Shown: positions 26,260 through 34,295 of the stretch, one piece after another
How positions within the stretch are numbered: the stretch's first letter is position 1
Layout of the letters: each line of letters opens with the position of its first letter
NCBI RefSeq assembly: GCF_001441615.1
Contig: NZ_LAXJ01000009.1
Span: forward strand, 62,001 to 126,000
Source: Roseovarius atlanticus
Lineage (GTDB): Bacteria; Pseudomonadota; Alphaproteobacteria; Rhodobacterales; Rhodobacteraceae
Length of the DNA: 64,000 bases
Reading direction: 5' to 3'
Position numbers and translations under genes: made by a program
Notes under the pieces: model-generated
The model's input: the letters and a program-made list of their open reading frames with translations, nothing else
Told to the model about the DNA's origin: nothing
Database searches by the model: none

Positions 26260-28268
26260 GCCGCCAGCCCCCGCCCTTTCAAGAGCGCCTCGACCCCCGG
26301 CATCCGGCCGCGGAAGGCCAGGTATAGCTCCTCCGCCTCGCGCGAGCCGCCCATCGACAGGATATTCTCTTTCAGTGCCTGCGCTTTCTCGGCGTCGAAC
26401 GCGCCTCCGGCTTCCTCGAAGGCAGCGAAGGCATCCGCATCCATCACCTCCGACCACATGTAGCTGTAGTAGCCACTGGAATACCCATCACCACTGAACA
26501 CATGCGCAAAATGCGGCGTCGCGTGCCGCATCCGGATCGCGTGCGGCATCCCCATCTCCGCCAGCACCTCGGCCTGTTTCGCCATCGGATCGTCTGGCGC
26601 TTCGCCCTCGTGGAACGCCAGGTCGACCATCGCCGACGCTACGTATTCCACCGTCTGGAACCCCATGTCATAGGTCGCGGCCCCCAGCACCTTGTCCAAG
26701 ATCTCCTGCGGCATCGGCTCGCCAGTCTCGGCATGGGTCGCGAACTCCGACAGAACCTCCGGCACCTCCAGCCAGTGTTCATACAATTGGCTTGGCAACT
26801 CCACGAAATCCCGCGCCACGGATGTGCCCGAAATGCTTTCATAGGTCACGTCCGACAGCATCTGGTGCAGCGCGTGACCGAACTCGTGAAACAGTGTCCG
26901 CGCGTCGTCATAGCTCAAAAGCGCCGGATCGCCCTTGGCGAAATTGCACACGTTGATCACCACCGGCCCCTTCACATCGGGAAACTTCCGCTGGCCCCGC
27001 ATCGCCGAGCACCACGCCCCCGACCGCTTCGACCCGCGCGCAAAGTAATCCCCGATGAACACAGCCACATGACGCCCCTCCCGCGTCACCTCCCACGCCC
27101 GGCAATCGGGATGGTAGAGCGGCACATCCAGCCGCTTGAACTCCAGCCCGAACAGCCGATGCGCACAGGCAAACGCCGCCTCGATCATCCGGTCCAACTG
27201 CAGATACGGCTTCAGCGCCGTCTCATCCAGGTCATGCTCGGCCTTCCGCCGCTTCTCGGAATAATACCGCCAGTCCCACGGCTCCAGCGGGCCATTGACG
27301 CCATCCTCTCGCATCATCTCGGTCAGCACTGCGGCATCCGCCTCCGCCTGCGCGCGGGCCGGTCCCCAGACATCCATCAAAAGGCCGCGCACCGCCTCGG
27401 GCGTCTTGGCCATTTCGGTCTCCAGCTTGAAGGCGGCAAAATTCTCGTACCCCAACAGCTTCGCCCGCTCCTCGCGCAGCTTCAGCACTTCGGCGGCAAT
27501 CCCCCGGTTGTCCGTCTCGCCGCCGTTTGCCCCGCGCGACGTCCACGCGGCGTAGGCCTTCTCGCGCAGGTCGCGCCGCGGCGAGAACTGCAGGAAAGGC
27601 ACGATCAAGGACCGCGACAAGGTAATGACCGGCCCCGCCGCGCCCTTTTCCTCGCCCGCCGCCCGGGCCGAGCGCACGACGAACTCCGGCAGCCCGTCCA
27701 GGTCCGCCTCGCGCAGTTCCATGAACCACCCCGCCTCGTCCTTCAGCAGGTTCTGCGTGAACGCCGTGCCCAGTTCCGCCAGCCGCGACCGGATCTCGCG
27801 CATCCGCTTGTCTGCATCGCCTTCCAGCCCGGCCCCGGCGCGGCGAAACCCGCGATGCGTCAGCATCAGCACGCGCTCCTGCTCGTCGGTCAGCCCAAGG
27901 CTCTCGCGATCCTCCCACAACGTCGCGATCCGCTGGAACAGCACCTTGTTGCCGTAAATCTCGGAAGAATACGCGGCCAGCTTCGGGCTGAACTCCCGCT
28001 GCAATTCTTGCCGCCTGTCGTTGCTGTCGGCCCCCGCCACGGTAAAGAACACCGACAACACCTTGTCCAGCCTCTCGCCCGCCACTTCCAGCGCCTCCAC
28101 CGTGTTCGCGAAAGTCGGCGGCTCGGGATTGTCGGCAATCGCCGCAATCTCGCCCCGCGCCTCTTCCAATGCGGCCTCGAATGCCGGCGCGAAATCCTCG
28201 TCCGAGACCTTGTCGAACGGCGCCATCCCGAACGGCGTGTCCCACTCACTCAACAGCGGATTGGTCAT
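26256..28268 (-). CDS. M3-family oligopeptidase (peptidyl-dipeptidase Dcp / oligopeptidase A type)
   Basis: 670-residue zinc metallopeptidase of the thimet-oligopeptidase family. The zinc motif is [11 protein letters not shown] (HExxH, near residue 460), with the third ligand in the downstream [12 protein letters not shown] segment. C-terminal [17 protein letters not shown] is also diagnostic. Size suits either Dcp or OpdA (PrlC). No signal peptide, so cytoplasmic peptide turnover is likely. It overlaps the ThiF-like gene by 23 bases and rppH by 4 bases, as part of one operon. Confidence 0.92.
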   Translation of the reverse strand: MTNPLLSEWDTPFGMAPFDKVSDEDFAPAFEAALEEARGEIAAIADNPEPPTFANTVEALEVAGERLDKVLSVFFTVAGADSNDRRQELQREFSPKLAAYSSEIYGNKVLFQRIATLWEDRESLGLTDEQERVLMLTHRGFRRAGAGLEGDADKRMREIRSRLAELGTAFTQNLLKDEAGWFMELREADLDGLPEFVVRSARAAGEEKGAAGPVITLSRSLIVPFLQFSPRRDLREKAYAAWTSRGANGGETDNRGIAAEVLKLREERAKLLGYENFAAFKLETEMAKTPEAVRGLLMDVWGPARAQAEADAAVLTEMMREDGVNGPLEPWDWRYYSEKRRKAEHDLDETALKPYLQLDRMIEAAFACAHRLFGLEFKRLDVPLYHPDCRAWEVTREGRHVAVFIGDYFARGSKRSGAWCSAMRGQRKFPDVKGPVVINVCNFAKGDPALLSYDDARTLFHEFGHALHQMLSDVTYESISGTSVARDFVELPSQLYEHWLEVPEVLSEFATHAETGEPMPQEILDKVLGAATYDMGFQTVEYVASAMVDLAFHEGEAPDDPMAKQAEVLAEMGMPHAIRMRHATPHFAHVFSGDGYSSGYYSYMWSEVMDADAFAAFEEAGGAFDAEKAQALKENILSMGGSREAEELYLAFRGRMPGVEALLKGRGLAA

Positions 28269-29310
28269 GTTGCTCTCCTCGTTGGCCGCACACGGGGCAA
28301 TCCGCCCGGCGGCTCAGTGTGATTTTCCGGCTTTCCCCATATAGGGCATCGTAAATCAGCATTTCACCCCGTAGCGGCGCACCCGCCTGCGCGATCACCT
28401 TCACCGCCTCCACCGCCATCATCGACCCCACGACACCCGGCAGAGGCCCCAGCACGCCGGCTTCCGCGCAACTCGGCGCCAGCCCGGGCGCCGGGGCCTC
28501 GGGAAAGATACACTGGTAGCACGGCGCGCCCTGCGCCGGGTCGAACACGCTCACCTGTCCTTCCCACTGCGACAAGGCTCCTGAAATCAAGGGCTTGCCC
28601 TGCGCCACCGCCACCCGGTTCGCCAGGTAGCGGGTATCGAAATTGTCCGTCCCGTCCAGGATCAGATCATACTCGGCAAAGAGGTCCGCCGCGATCTCCT
28701 CACTCAACCGCCGCTCATAGGGCCGCATCTCCACGTAAGGGTTCACCGCCTCCGCCGCCTGCGCCGCAGACTGCACCTTTGGCATGTCGATCCGGGCGTC
28801 GGTATGGATCACCTGCCGTTGCAAGTTGGTGGCATCCACCACATCATCGTCGATCACCCCGATCCGGCCAACGCCCGCCGCCGCCAGGTACAGGATCGCA
28901 GGCGAACCCAGCCCCCCGGCCCCGATCACCAGCACCTTCGCCTGCTTGAGCGCCTTCTGCCCCGGCCCGCCGATCTCGCGCAGCACGATATGCCGCGCAT
29001 AGCGTTCCAGCTCCGACGGCGCGAACACACCTTTGGGTTTTTCCGGCTCCGGCACCGCCACCCGGCGCCGCAACCGCCGCAACACCTGGCGATAGGCCAG
29101 CACCAGCGCCACGCCGCCCCCCAGCAGAAGCCACGGCGCCACCTCGCCCCCCGTCGCCTCGCGCAATCCATTGCCGTCGGGCAGCACCAAATGAGTCAAG
29201 ACGACGAAGGCCCATAGCACCCCGATCATGCCCCAGCGCTGCCGGCGCGGCGCACCCATCCACGCGCCCAGGCCCCAGATCGCCCCGGCCAGGATCAGCA
29301 CCAACAGCAT
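28246..29310 (-). CDS. Membrane-anchored ThiF/MoeB-family adenylyltransferase
   Basis: 354 residues. The C-terminal 250 form an E1-like enzyme that adenylates the C-terminus of a ubiquitin-like sulfur carrier (MoaD/ThiS): ATP-binding GAGGLGSPAILYLAAAGVG, the NLQRQVIH segment, DGTDNFDTRYLAN, and zinc-binding Cys pairs CYQC and CPVC. The first 100 residues carry two or three hydrophobic segments ([45 protein letters not shown]), unusual in the family. Which carrier it serves is unclear: no moaD or thiS is near. The ATG shares one base with the dut stop (TGATG). Confidence 0.85.
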   Translation of the reverse strand: MLLVLILAGAIWGLGAWMGAPRRQRWGMIGVLWAFVVLTHLVLPDGNGLREATGGEVAPWLLLGGGVALVLAYRQVLRRLRRRVAVPEPEKPKGVFAPSELERYARHIVLREIGGPGQKALKQAKVLVIGAGGLGSPAILYLAAAGVGRIGVIDDDVVDATNLQRQVIHTDARIDMPKVQSAAQAAEAVNPYVEMRPYERRLSEEIAADLFAEYDLILDGTDNFDTRYLANRVAVAQGKPLISGALSQWEGQVSVFDPAQGAPCYQCIFPEAPAPGLAPSCAEAGVLGPLPGVVGSMMAVEAVKVIAQAGAPLRGEMLIYDALYGESRKITLSRRADCPVCGQRGEQHDQSAVE

Positions 29311-29765
29311 CAGCTTGCCCCCGTGGACCCGAAACCGCCCGCCCCGCGCGCGGTCTCCTCAAGGGTTTCCACCACCTCGAAACCGGCCTGCACCACCGGC
29401 GCCACCACCATCTGCGCGATCCGCATCCCGTGCTCCACGGTAAAGGCCTCAGCCCCGGCATTCATCACGATCACCCCCAACGGCCCGCGATAATCGCTGT
29501 CGATCGTGCCCGGGCTGTTGGGCAGCGTGATCCCGTGCTTCAGCGCCAGCCCCGACCGTGGCCGCACCTGCACCTCGTAGCCTTCGGGAATGGCCAGCCG
29601 CAGCCCCGTCGGCACCAGCGCCCGCGCCCCCGGCGCGATCACTACCGCGCCCCGGTCGGCCAAGTTGGCGCGCAGGTCCGCCCCCGCCGCCCCCGCCGTC
29701 TCATAGCGCGGCAGGCCCAAATCGCGGTCCGCGCCCTCGTCCCACATCACCGAAATGCTCACCAT
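29310..29765 (-). CDS. dut: Deoxyuridine triphosphatase (dUTPase)
   Basis: 151-residue trimeric enzyme hydrolysing dUTP to dUMP and pyrophosphate, keeping uracil out of DNA. The five family motifs are present: [10 protein letters not shown] (1), [12 protein letters not shown] (2), [12 protein letters not shown] with the catalytic Asp (3), GMRIAQMVV (4) and GGFGSTG (5). ATG 29765 starts the conserved part. It lies downstream of coaBC as in many bacteria, across 80 bases containing a family B repeat. Confidence 0.95.
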   Translation of the reverse strand: MVSISVMWDEGADRDLGLPRYETAGAAGADLRANLADRGAVVIAPGARALVPTGLRLAIPEGYEVQVRPRSGLALKHGITLPNSPGTIDSDYRGPLGVIVMNAGAEAFTVEHGMRIAQMVVAPVVQAGFEVVETLEETARGAGGFGSTGAS

Positions 29766-29783
29766 GCGCCGGGTCTTCCCGCT

Positions 29784-29816
29784 TTTCCTCTGGCCATAAA
29801 TATCCTCGCCGAAGGC
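29784..29816 (-). repeat. Intergenic element, family B, copy 1
   Basis: Minus strand: GCCTTCGGCGAGGATATTTA followed by TGGCCAGAGGAAAA. The GGNGGATATTT..GGCCAGAGGAA core is shared with 34165-34203. It lies between the coaBC stop and the dut start. Confidence 0.5.
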
Positions 29817-29845
29817 ATTAAACTCTTCCGGCGCACCGCGCGGCC

Positions 29846-31039
29846 TCAGCCCAACGCCTCCGCAATGCGCTCCGCCAGCTGCTGCGCCACCTCCGCCTTC
29901 GACATGCGCGGCCATTCCTCGGCCCCGTCTGCCATGATCAGCGTCACCGCATTCTCCACCCCGCCCATGATCCCCGTCGCCGGGCTCACGTCATTGGCCA
30001 CGATCCAGTCGCAGCCCTTGCGCGCCCGCTTGGCCGTGGCGTGCGCCACCACGTCATCGGTCTCGGCGGCAAACCCAACCACGAGAGTCGGCCGCCCGGC
30101 CTCCATCTGGCTGACCGTGGCCAGGATGTCGGGATTCTCGGCAAACTCCAGCACCGGCAGCTTGCCACCTTCCTTCTTGATCTTGCTCGTGCCCGCACGC
30201 GTCACGCGCCAATCCGCCACGGCGGCGGCAAATACCCCCGCATCGACGGGAAGTGCGGCCTCGACCGCCTGCAACATCTCCTGCGCGGTCTCGACCCTCA
30301 CCACCTCGACCCCCTCCGGCGGTTGCACATCCGCCGGCCCGGTCACGAAAACCACCTCCGCCCCCGCGCCCGCCAGCGCCATGGCAATCGCCGTGCCCTG
30401 CGCGCCCGACGACCGGTTGGCGATGTACCGCACCGGGTCGATCGGCTCATGCGTCGGCCCCGAGGTCACCACGATCCGCTTGCCCGCCAAAGGCCCGGCC
30501 GCCAGCCGCGCCTCCACCGCCGCCACGATCTCCAGCGGCTCCGACATCCGGCCCGGCCCATGCTCGCCACAGGCCATGTCGCCCGCATTGGGCCCGACAA
30601 ACCCGATCCCGTCTCCTTTCAGGGTCGCGATATTCCTTTGCGTCGCCGCATGGCCCCACATCCGCACGTTCATCGCCGGCGCCAGCAGCACGGCTGTGTC
30701 CGTCGCAAGCAGCAGCGTCGAGGCCAGGTCATCCGCCTGCCCTCCGGCCATCTTGGCCATCAGATCCGCCGTCGCCGGGGCCACCACGATCAGATCCGCG
30801 CTGCGGCTCAGCTCGATATGCCCCATCTCGGCCTCGTCCGTCAGATCGAACAGGTCCTGGAACACCTTCGTGCCCGCCAGCGCCGACACCGACAGCGGCG
30901 TCACGAACTCACCGCCCGCCCGAGTCAGCACCGGCGTCACCGAAGCTCCCCGCTCGCGCAGCCGCCGGATCAGGTCCAGCGCCTTGTACGCCGCGATTCC
31001 GCCTCCGATGATCAGCAAAATTCGTTTTCCGGCCAGCAT
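29846..31039 (-). CDS. coaBC: Bifunctional phosphopantothenoylcysteine decarboxylase / phosphopantothenate-cysteine ligase
   Basis: 397-residue coenzyme A pathway enzyme. The CoaC flavodoxin-like half (about 1-185) begins with [18 protein letters not shown] and has [10 protein letters not shown] and the active-site Cys region [12 protein letters not shown]. The CoaB half begins with [19 protein letters not shown] and has KIKKEGGKL and GFAAETDD. Both active sites look intact. It is the first gene of the leftward operon coaBC-dut-thiF-like-M3-rppH. Confidence 0.95.
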   Translation of the reverse strand: MLAGKRILLIIGGGIAAYKALDLIRRLRERGASVTPVLTRAGGEFVTPLSVSALAGTKVFQDLFDLTDEAEMGHIELSRSADLIVVAPATADLMAKMAGGQADDLASTLLLATDTAVLLAPAMNVRMWGHAATQRNIATLKGDGIGFVGPNAGDMACGEHGPGRMSEPLEIVAAVEARLAAGPLAGKRIVVTSGPTHEPIDPVRYIANRSSGAQGTAIAMALAGAGAEVVFVTGPADVQPPEGVEVVRVETAQEMLQAVEAALPVDAGVFAAAVADWRVTRAGTSKIKKEGGKLPVLEFAENPDILATVSQMEAGRPTLVVGFAAETDDVVAHATAKRARKGCDWIVANDVSPATGIMGGVENAVTLIMADGAEEWPRMSKAEVAQQLAERIAEALG

Positions 31040-31176
31040 CCGTCGGCTCCCTCAACACTTGGGCGAACACTATGCCCGGACCCCGCACGGTACAAGGCCC
31101 GCCACCCGGACAAGAAAAAACGCCGCCGCAACACGCGACAGCGTCATTTTTCGGGTCACGAACCCGGCAAACCCTC

Positions 31177-32055
31177 TCAGGCCAGCAGGCTCTGCACCTC
31201 GCCACCCTGCTTTTCCAGGTACTTCCGCATCTTCTGGAACGCCGCCGCCTCGATCTGGCGCACACGCTCCTTGGACAGGCTCAGCTCTTCGCCCAGGCTC
31301 TCCAGCGTCCGCGCCTCGTCCTTCAGCTTGCGTTGCACGACGATGAACCGCTCGCGCTCGTTCAGCTTCGACATCGCACCGCCCAGCCAGTTGCGCAGCG
31401 CGCCACGGTCATGGTCTTCCTCGACCAGCTCGTCACCGCGCTTGCCTTCGTCCTCGATTGTGTCGATCCACTCGCGGCCCTCGTCCTCGGTCGACTGCGT
31501 CGCGTTCAGCGAGAAATCGGTGCCCGACAACCGGCCTTCCATCATCTCGACGTCCCGCAGCGGCACGCCCACCTCGATCGCGATCATCTCGCGCATCTGG
31601 TGGCGGTCCAGCGTCTCGCCCTTGGCCATGGATTCCCGCTCCAGCCGCGCCTGCACCCGGCGCATATTGAAGAACAGCGACTTCTGGCTGCTGGTCGAGC
31701 CGGTGCGCACCATCGACCAGTTGCGCATCACGTAGTCCTGAATGCTGGCCTTGATCCACCACACAGCGTAGGTCGAAAATCGCACGCCACGATCGGGGTC
31801 GAACTTGTCGGCGGCCTTCATCAGCCCCAGACCAGCCTCTTGAATCAGATCGTTCATCGGCGCGCCATAGCGGCGATATTTCGACGCCATCGAGATCGCC
31901 AGCCGCATGTAGGCGGTGATCAGGCGGTGCAGCGCCGCCTCGTCTCGCTGGTCGCGCCACGCATAGGCCAGTGTCAGTTCCGTCTCGGCATCAAGCAGTT
32001 CGGCCTTCATCGCCGTGCGTGACATGTTTGTGCTGAAATTGCCATCCAAGGCCAT
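31177..32055 (-). CDS. rpoH: RNA polymerase sigma factor, RpoH family (RpoHII type)
   Basis: 292-residue group 3 sigma factor. Region 2 holds MNDLIQEAGLGLMKAADKF and FSTYAVWWIKASIQDYVMRN; the RpoH box-like QKSLFFNMRRV follows; region 4 ends with SLGEELSLSKERVRQIEAAA. Compared with remembered Rhodobacter proteins it resembles RpoHII (singlet-oxygen and oxidative-stress response) more than RpoHI. ATG 32055 is preceded by GGGAG at good spacing. A TGATCC-N18-TA element upstream looks like an ECF sigma-E promoter. Divergent from the cobU-like gene. Confidence 0.92.
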   Translation of the reverse strand: MALDGNFSTNMSRTAMKAELLDAETELTLAYAWRDQRDEAALHRLITAYMRLAISMASKYRRYGAPMNDLIQEAGLGLMKAADKFDPDRGVRFSTYAVWWIKASIQDYVMRNWSMVRTGSTSSQKSLFFNMRRVQARLERESMAKGETLDRHQMREMIAIEVGVPLRDVEMMEGRLSGTDFSLNATQSTEDEGREWIDTIEDEGKRGDELVEEDHDRGALRNWLGGAMSKLNERERFIVVQRKLKDEARTLESLGEELSLSKERVRQIEAAAFQKMRKYLEKQGGEVQSLLA

Positions 32056-32108
32056 GGTGAAATACTCCCGGTCGCGGTTTAAAGCAGCTTTTTCGCAGTC
32101 TTTGGTGG

Positions 32109-32137
32109 TGGTACGCACGATCCCAACGCGCGGATCA
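32109..32137 (-). promoter_or_regulatory. Candidate RpoE (ECF)-type promoter of rpoH
   Basis: On the minus strand TGATCC (32137-32132), 18 bases, then TACCA (32113-32109), 54 bases before the start codon. The R. sphaeroides RpoE promoter is known to have TGATCC about 18 bases before a TA-starting -10 (TAAGA-like), and rpoHII is one of its targets. The -35 is exact, the -10 partial. Confidence 0.55.
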
Positions 32138-32156
32138 CGAAAAGGATGCAAAAAAA

Positions 32157-32648
32157 ATGTTGCCGGGACTCACTTTTGTTTTAGGTGGCGTCGGCTCCGG
32201 TGTTGCGGAATACGCCGAAACCCTCGCTCTGGGCACAGGCCGAAGCCCAGTGTGCATCCTCACCGCACCCTCCGAGGATTCTGTCACTCAGCCCGGCGTC
32301 GCAGGGCGCAAAACCGACTGGACCATCCTGCACGCACCGCGCGACATCGGCCGCACCCTCGCCGGGATCAGCGGCGACTCCGCCGTCCTGCTGAGTGCGC
32401 TGCCCGCGTGGCTCGACACCCTCATCGCCGACGGCAAGGACCCGGCCGAGGCCGAGGCGGAGCTGATGGCCGGCCTCGCCCTCTGCGCCGCGCCCGTGAT
32501 CGTGCTCAGCCGCGAACCGGCCCTGTCCGACCCACCCGAATTCCGCACCGCGCTCGCACAACTGAACCTCAAACTGGCCGCCAGGGCCGGCCTCGCGGTC
32601 CACGTCATCGCCGGCCTGCCCCAGGTACTCAAGGGCAGCCTGCCGTGA
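32157..32648 (+). CDS. Degenerate CobU-like protein (adenosylcobinamide kinase/guanylyltransferase family)
   Basis: 163 residues, slightly shorter than CobU (about 175). The start LTFVLGGVGSGVAEYAETLA aligns with the CobU P-loop GGARSGKS, but the Lys is Val and the Ser is Ala. DWTILHAPRDIG matches the family's W.T.EAPLD segment, and the C-terminal VHVIAGLPQVLKG matches vvaGlP. The histidine that accepts GMP in CobU (RI..H..RR) is not visible between these. Either it is a non-catalytic paralogue or a decaying gene kept in frame. AAGGA lies 10 bases before the ATG. It overlaps the next gene as GTGA. Confidence 0.7.
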   Translation: MLPGLTFVLGGVGSGVAEYAETLALGTGRSPVCILTAPSEDSVTQPGVAGRKTDWTILHAPRDIGRTLAGISGDSAVLLSALPAWLDTLIADGKDPAEAEAELMAGLALCAAPVIVLSREPALSDPPEFRTALAQLNLKLAARAGLAVHVIAGLPQVLKGSLP

Positions 32649-33220
32649 AAACCCGCCTCTTCTGGGTTCGCCACGGCCCCACCCACGCCAAGGGCCTCGT
32701 CGGCTGGGCCGATCTGCCCGCCGACCTCTCCGACACCGCGCGCATCGCCCGCCTCGATGCCCACCTGCCGCGGCAGGCTCTGCTCGTCTCCTCCGATCTC
32801 AGCCGCGCCGCCGCCACCGCCGACACGCTGGCCGCAGACCGCACGCGCCTGCCCCACGACCCGGCGCTGCGGGAACTTCATTTCGGCGACTGGGATCTCA
32901 AGGCCCCCGAGGACATAAAGGACCAGTCCCGCTACCAGGCCTTCTGGGACCACCCCGGCGAGGTGCGCCCGCCCTCGGGCGAAACCTGGCCCGAGCTTGC
33001 CGCCCGCGTGGACGCCGCCACCGACGCGCTCATTGCCACGCATCCCGGCGCCGACCTCGTGATCGTCGCCCATCTCGGCGTCATCCTCACCCAGCTTCAG
33101 CGCGCGCTCGCCCTCACCGCGACCGAAGCGTTCTCACACAGTATCGCCCCGCTCTCGGTGACCGAACTGCATCACACGCCGACTGGCTGGCACGTGTCCG
33201 GCATCAATCACGTCCCGTGA
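32645..33220 (+). CDS. Histidine phosphatase family protein (CobC-like)
   Basis: 191 residues. The RHG motif WVRHGPTHA at the N-terminus, the Arg of VSSDLSRAAATA, LRELHFGDWD and the second His in IVAHLGVI define the phosphoglycerate-mutase-like phosphatase fold. Coupling to a CobU-like gene (GTGA overlap, GTG start at 32645) suggests alpha-ribazole-5'-phosphate phosphatase (CobC) in cobalamin assembly, but many family members have other substrates. No other cobalamin gene is nearby. Confidence 0.8.
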   Translation: MKTRLFWVRHGPTHAKGLVGWADLPADLSDTARIARLDAHLPRQALLVSSDLSRAAATADTLAADRTRLPHDPALRELHFGDWDLKAPEDIKDQSRYQAFWDHPGEVRPPSGETWPELAARVDAATDALIATHPGADLVIVAHLGVILTQLQRALALTATEAFSHSIAPLSVTELHHTPTGWHVSGINHVP

Positions 33221-33278
33221 TGCACATGCGCACAAATGACCGCTTTGCGCCGGCCCGACCCCGGCCTAACGTCGCGCC

Positions 33279-34157
33279 ATGACATACGATCTCTTCATCG
33301 GCGACCGCACGTTTTCAAGCTGGTCCCTGCGCGGCTGGCTCATGCTGGAAAAGTTCGGTCTGCCGCACCGCACCCACATGGTCGGGCTCTATGACGGCAC
33401 CATGGAACAGGATCTCAAGGATCTCACGCCCGCCCGCCTCGTCCCGGTGATGCGCGACGCGGACGGCCTCGTCATCTTCGACAGTCTCGCCATGGCCGAA
33501 ACCCTGGCCGAACGCCACCCCGACGCCAACCTCTGGCCCGCCGACCCGGCCGCCCGCGCCCTCGCCCGCTCGATCACCGCCGAAATGCATTCCGGCTTTT
33601 CCGCCCTGCGCGGCGACTGCCCGATGCAGCTTCGGCACCAGTGGCAGGGCTTCACCCCGTCAGACGCCGTCAAGGCCGATCTCTCCCGCATCGGCACGCT
33701 CTGGGCCATCGCTCGCACCCGCCACGGCGCGGACGGCCCCTGGCTTTTCGGGCGCTACAGCCTCGCCGATGCCTTCTACGCCCCCGTGGCCGCCCGCATC
33801 GCGGGCTACGCCCTGCCCGTGGGCAAGACCGCGCAGGCCTATGTCGACACCACGCTGGCCGACCCGGCCTTCCGCCAGTGGCGCGCGCTCGGCCTCACCA
33901 AGTCCTACGACCCCGATCCCTACGACCAGCCGCTCGACCACACCGCGTGGCCCGGCCTCCGCCCCGTCCCGGCCCGCGCCGTCACCGATGGCACCCCCGA
34001 AAACACCGCCTGCCCCTATTCCGGCAAGGCCCCCACGCACCTGATGGAAACCGGCGGCCGTATTTTCGGCTTCTGCAACGCCACCTGCCGCGACAAGACG
34101 GTCATTGACCCCGAGGCCTGGCCCGCCTTCACAGCCCTGCGTGACGGCACCACCTGA
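33279..34157 (+). CDS. Glutathione S-transferase with C-terminal YHS-like metal-binding domain
   Basis: 292 residues. The N-terminal thioredoxin-like domain (1-80, FSSWSLRGWLMLEKFGL, LVPVMRD, DSLAMAETLAE) and helical domain (90-200, WLFGRYSLADAFYAPVAAR) are a GST. From about 243 a separate small domain reads ACPYSGKAPTHL, then GGRIFGFCNATCRDK and DPEAWPAF, the layout of YHS/TRASH-type domains (CPxSGK ... FCxxxC ... DPxxY). Ordinary GSTs end near 210-220. The fused domain probably binds a metal through three Cys; its role is unknown. Single gene, weak Shine-Dalgarno. Confidence 0.8.
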   Translation: MTYDLFIGDRTFSSWSLRGWLMLEKFGLPHRTHMVGLYDGTMEQDLKDLTPARLVPVMRDADGLVIFDSLAMAETLAERHPDANLWPADPAARALARSITAEMHSGFSALRGDCPMQLRHQWQGFTPSDAVKADLSRIGTLWAIARTRHGADGPWLFGRYSLADAFYAPVAARIAGYALPVGKTAQAYVDTTLADPAFRQWRALGLTKSYDPDPYDQPLDHTAWPGLRPVPARAVTDGTPENTACPYSGKAPTHLMETGGRIFGFCNATCRDKTVIDPEAWPAFTALRDGTT

Positions 34158-34164
34158 CCCCCCT

Positions 34165-34203
34165 CTTCCTCTGGCCCCAAATATCCCCGCCGGAGGCTCC
34201 GAC
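34165..34203 (-). repeat. Intergenic element, family B, copy 2
   Basis: Minus strand: GTCGGAGCCTCCGGCGGGGA followed by TATTTGGGGCCAGAGGAAG. It includes the GGAGCCTCCGGC hairpin also found in the family A copy at 21988-22024. It lies 7 bases after the GST stop. Confidence 0.55.
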
Positions 34204-34232
34204 GACCACCACCGGCGCGACCTCCAGAGCGG

Positions 34233-34273
34233 TTAACCATTCTTAAACCACTGGCGCGCTATCCGTTAACCAT
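34233..34273 (+). promoter_or_regulatory. CtrA-type half-sites before comM
   Basis: TTAACCAT occurs at 34233-34240 and 34266-34273, each inside GTTAACCATTCT; the first is part of TTAACCATTCTTAA (TTAA-N6-TTAA). TTAACCAT and TTAA-N7-TTAA are established CtrA recognition sequences in alphaproteobacteria. The sites are 63 and 30 bases before the comM start. Confidence 0.55.
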
Positions 34274-34295
34274 TCTCACGGGAACGGAGTCCCCC

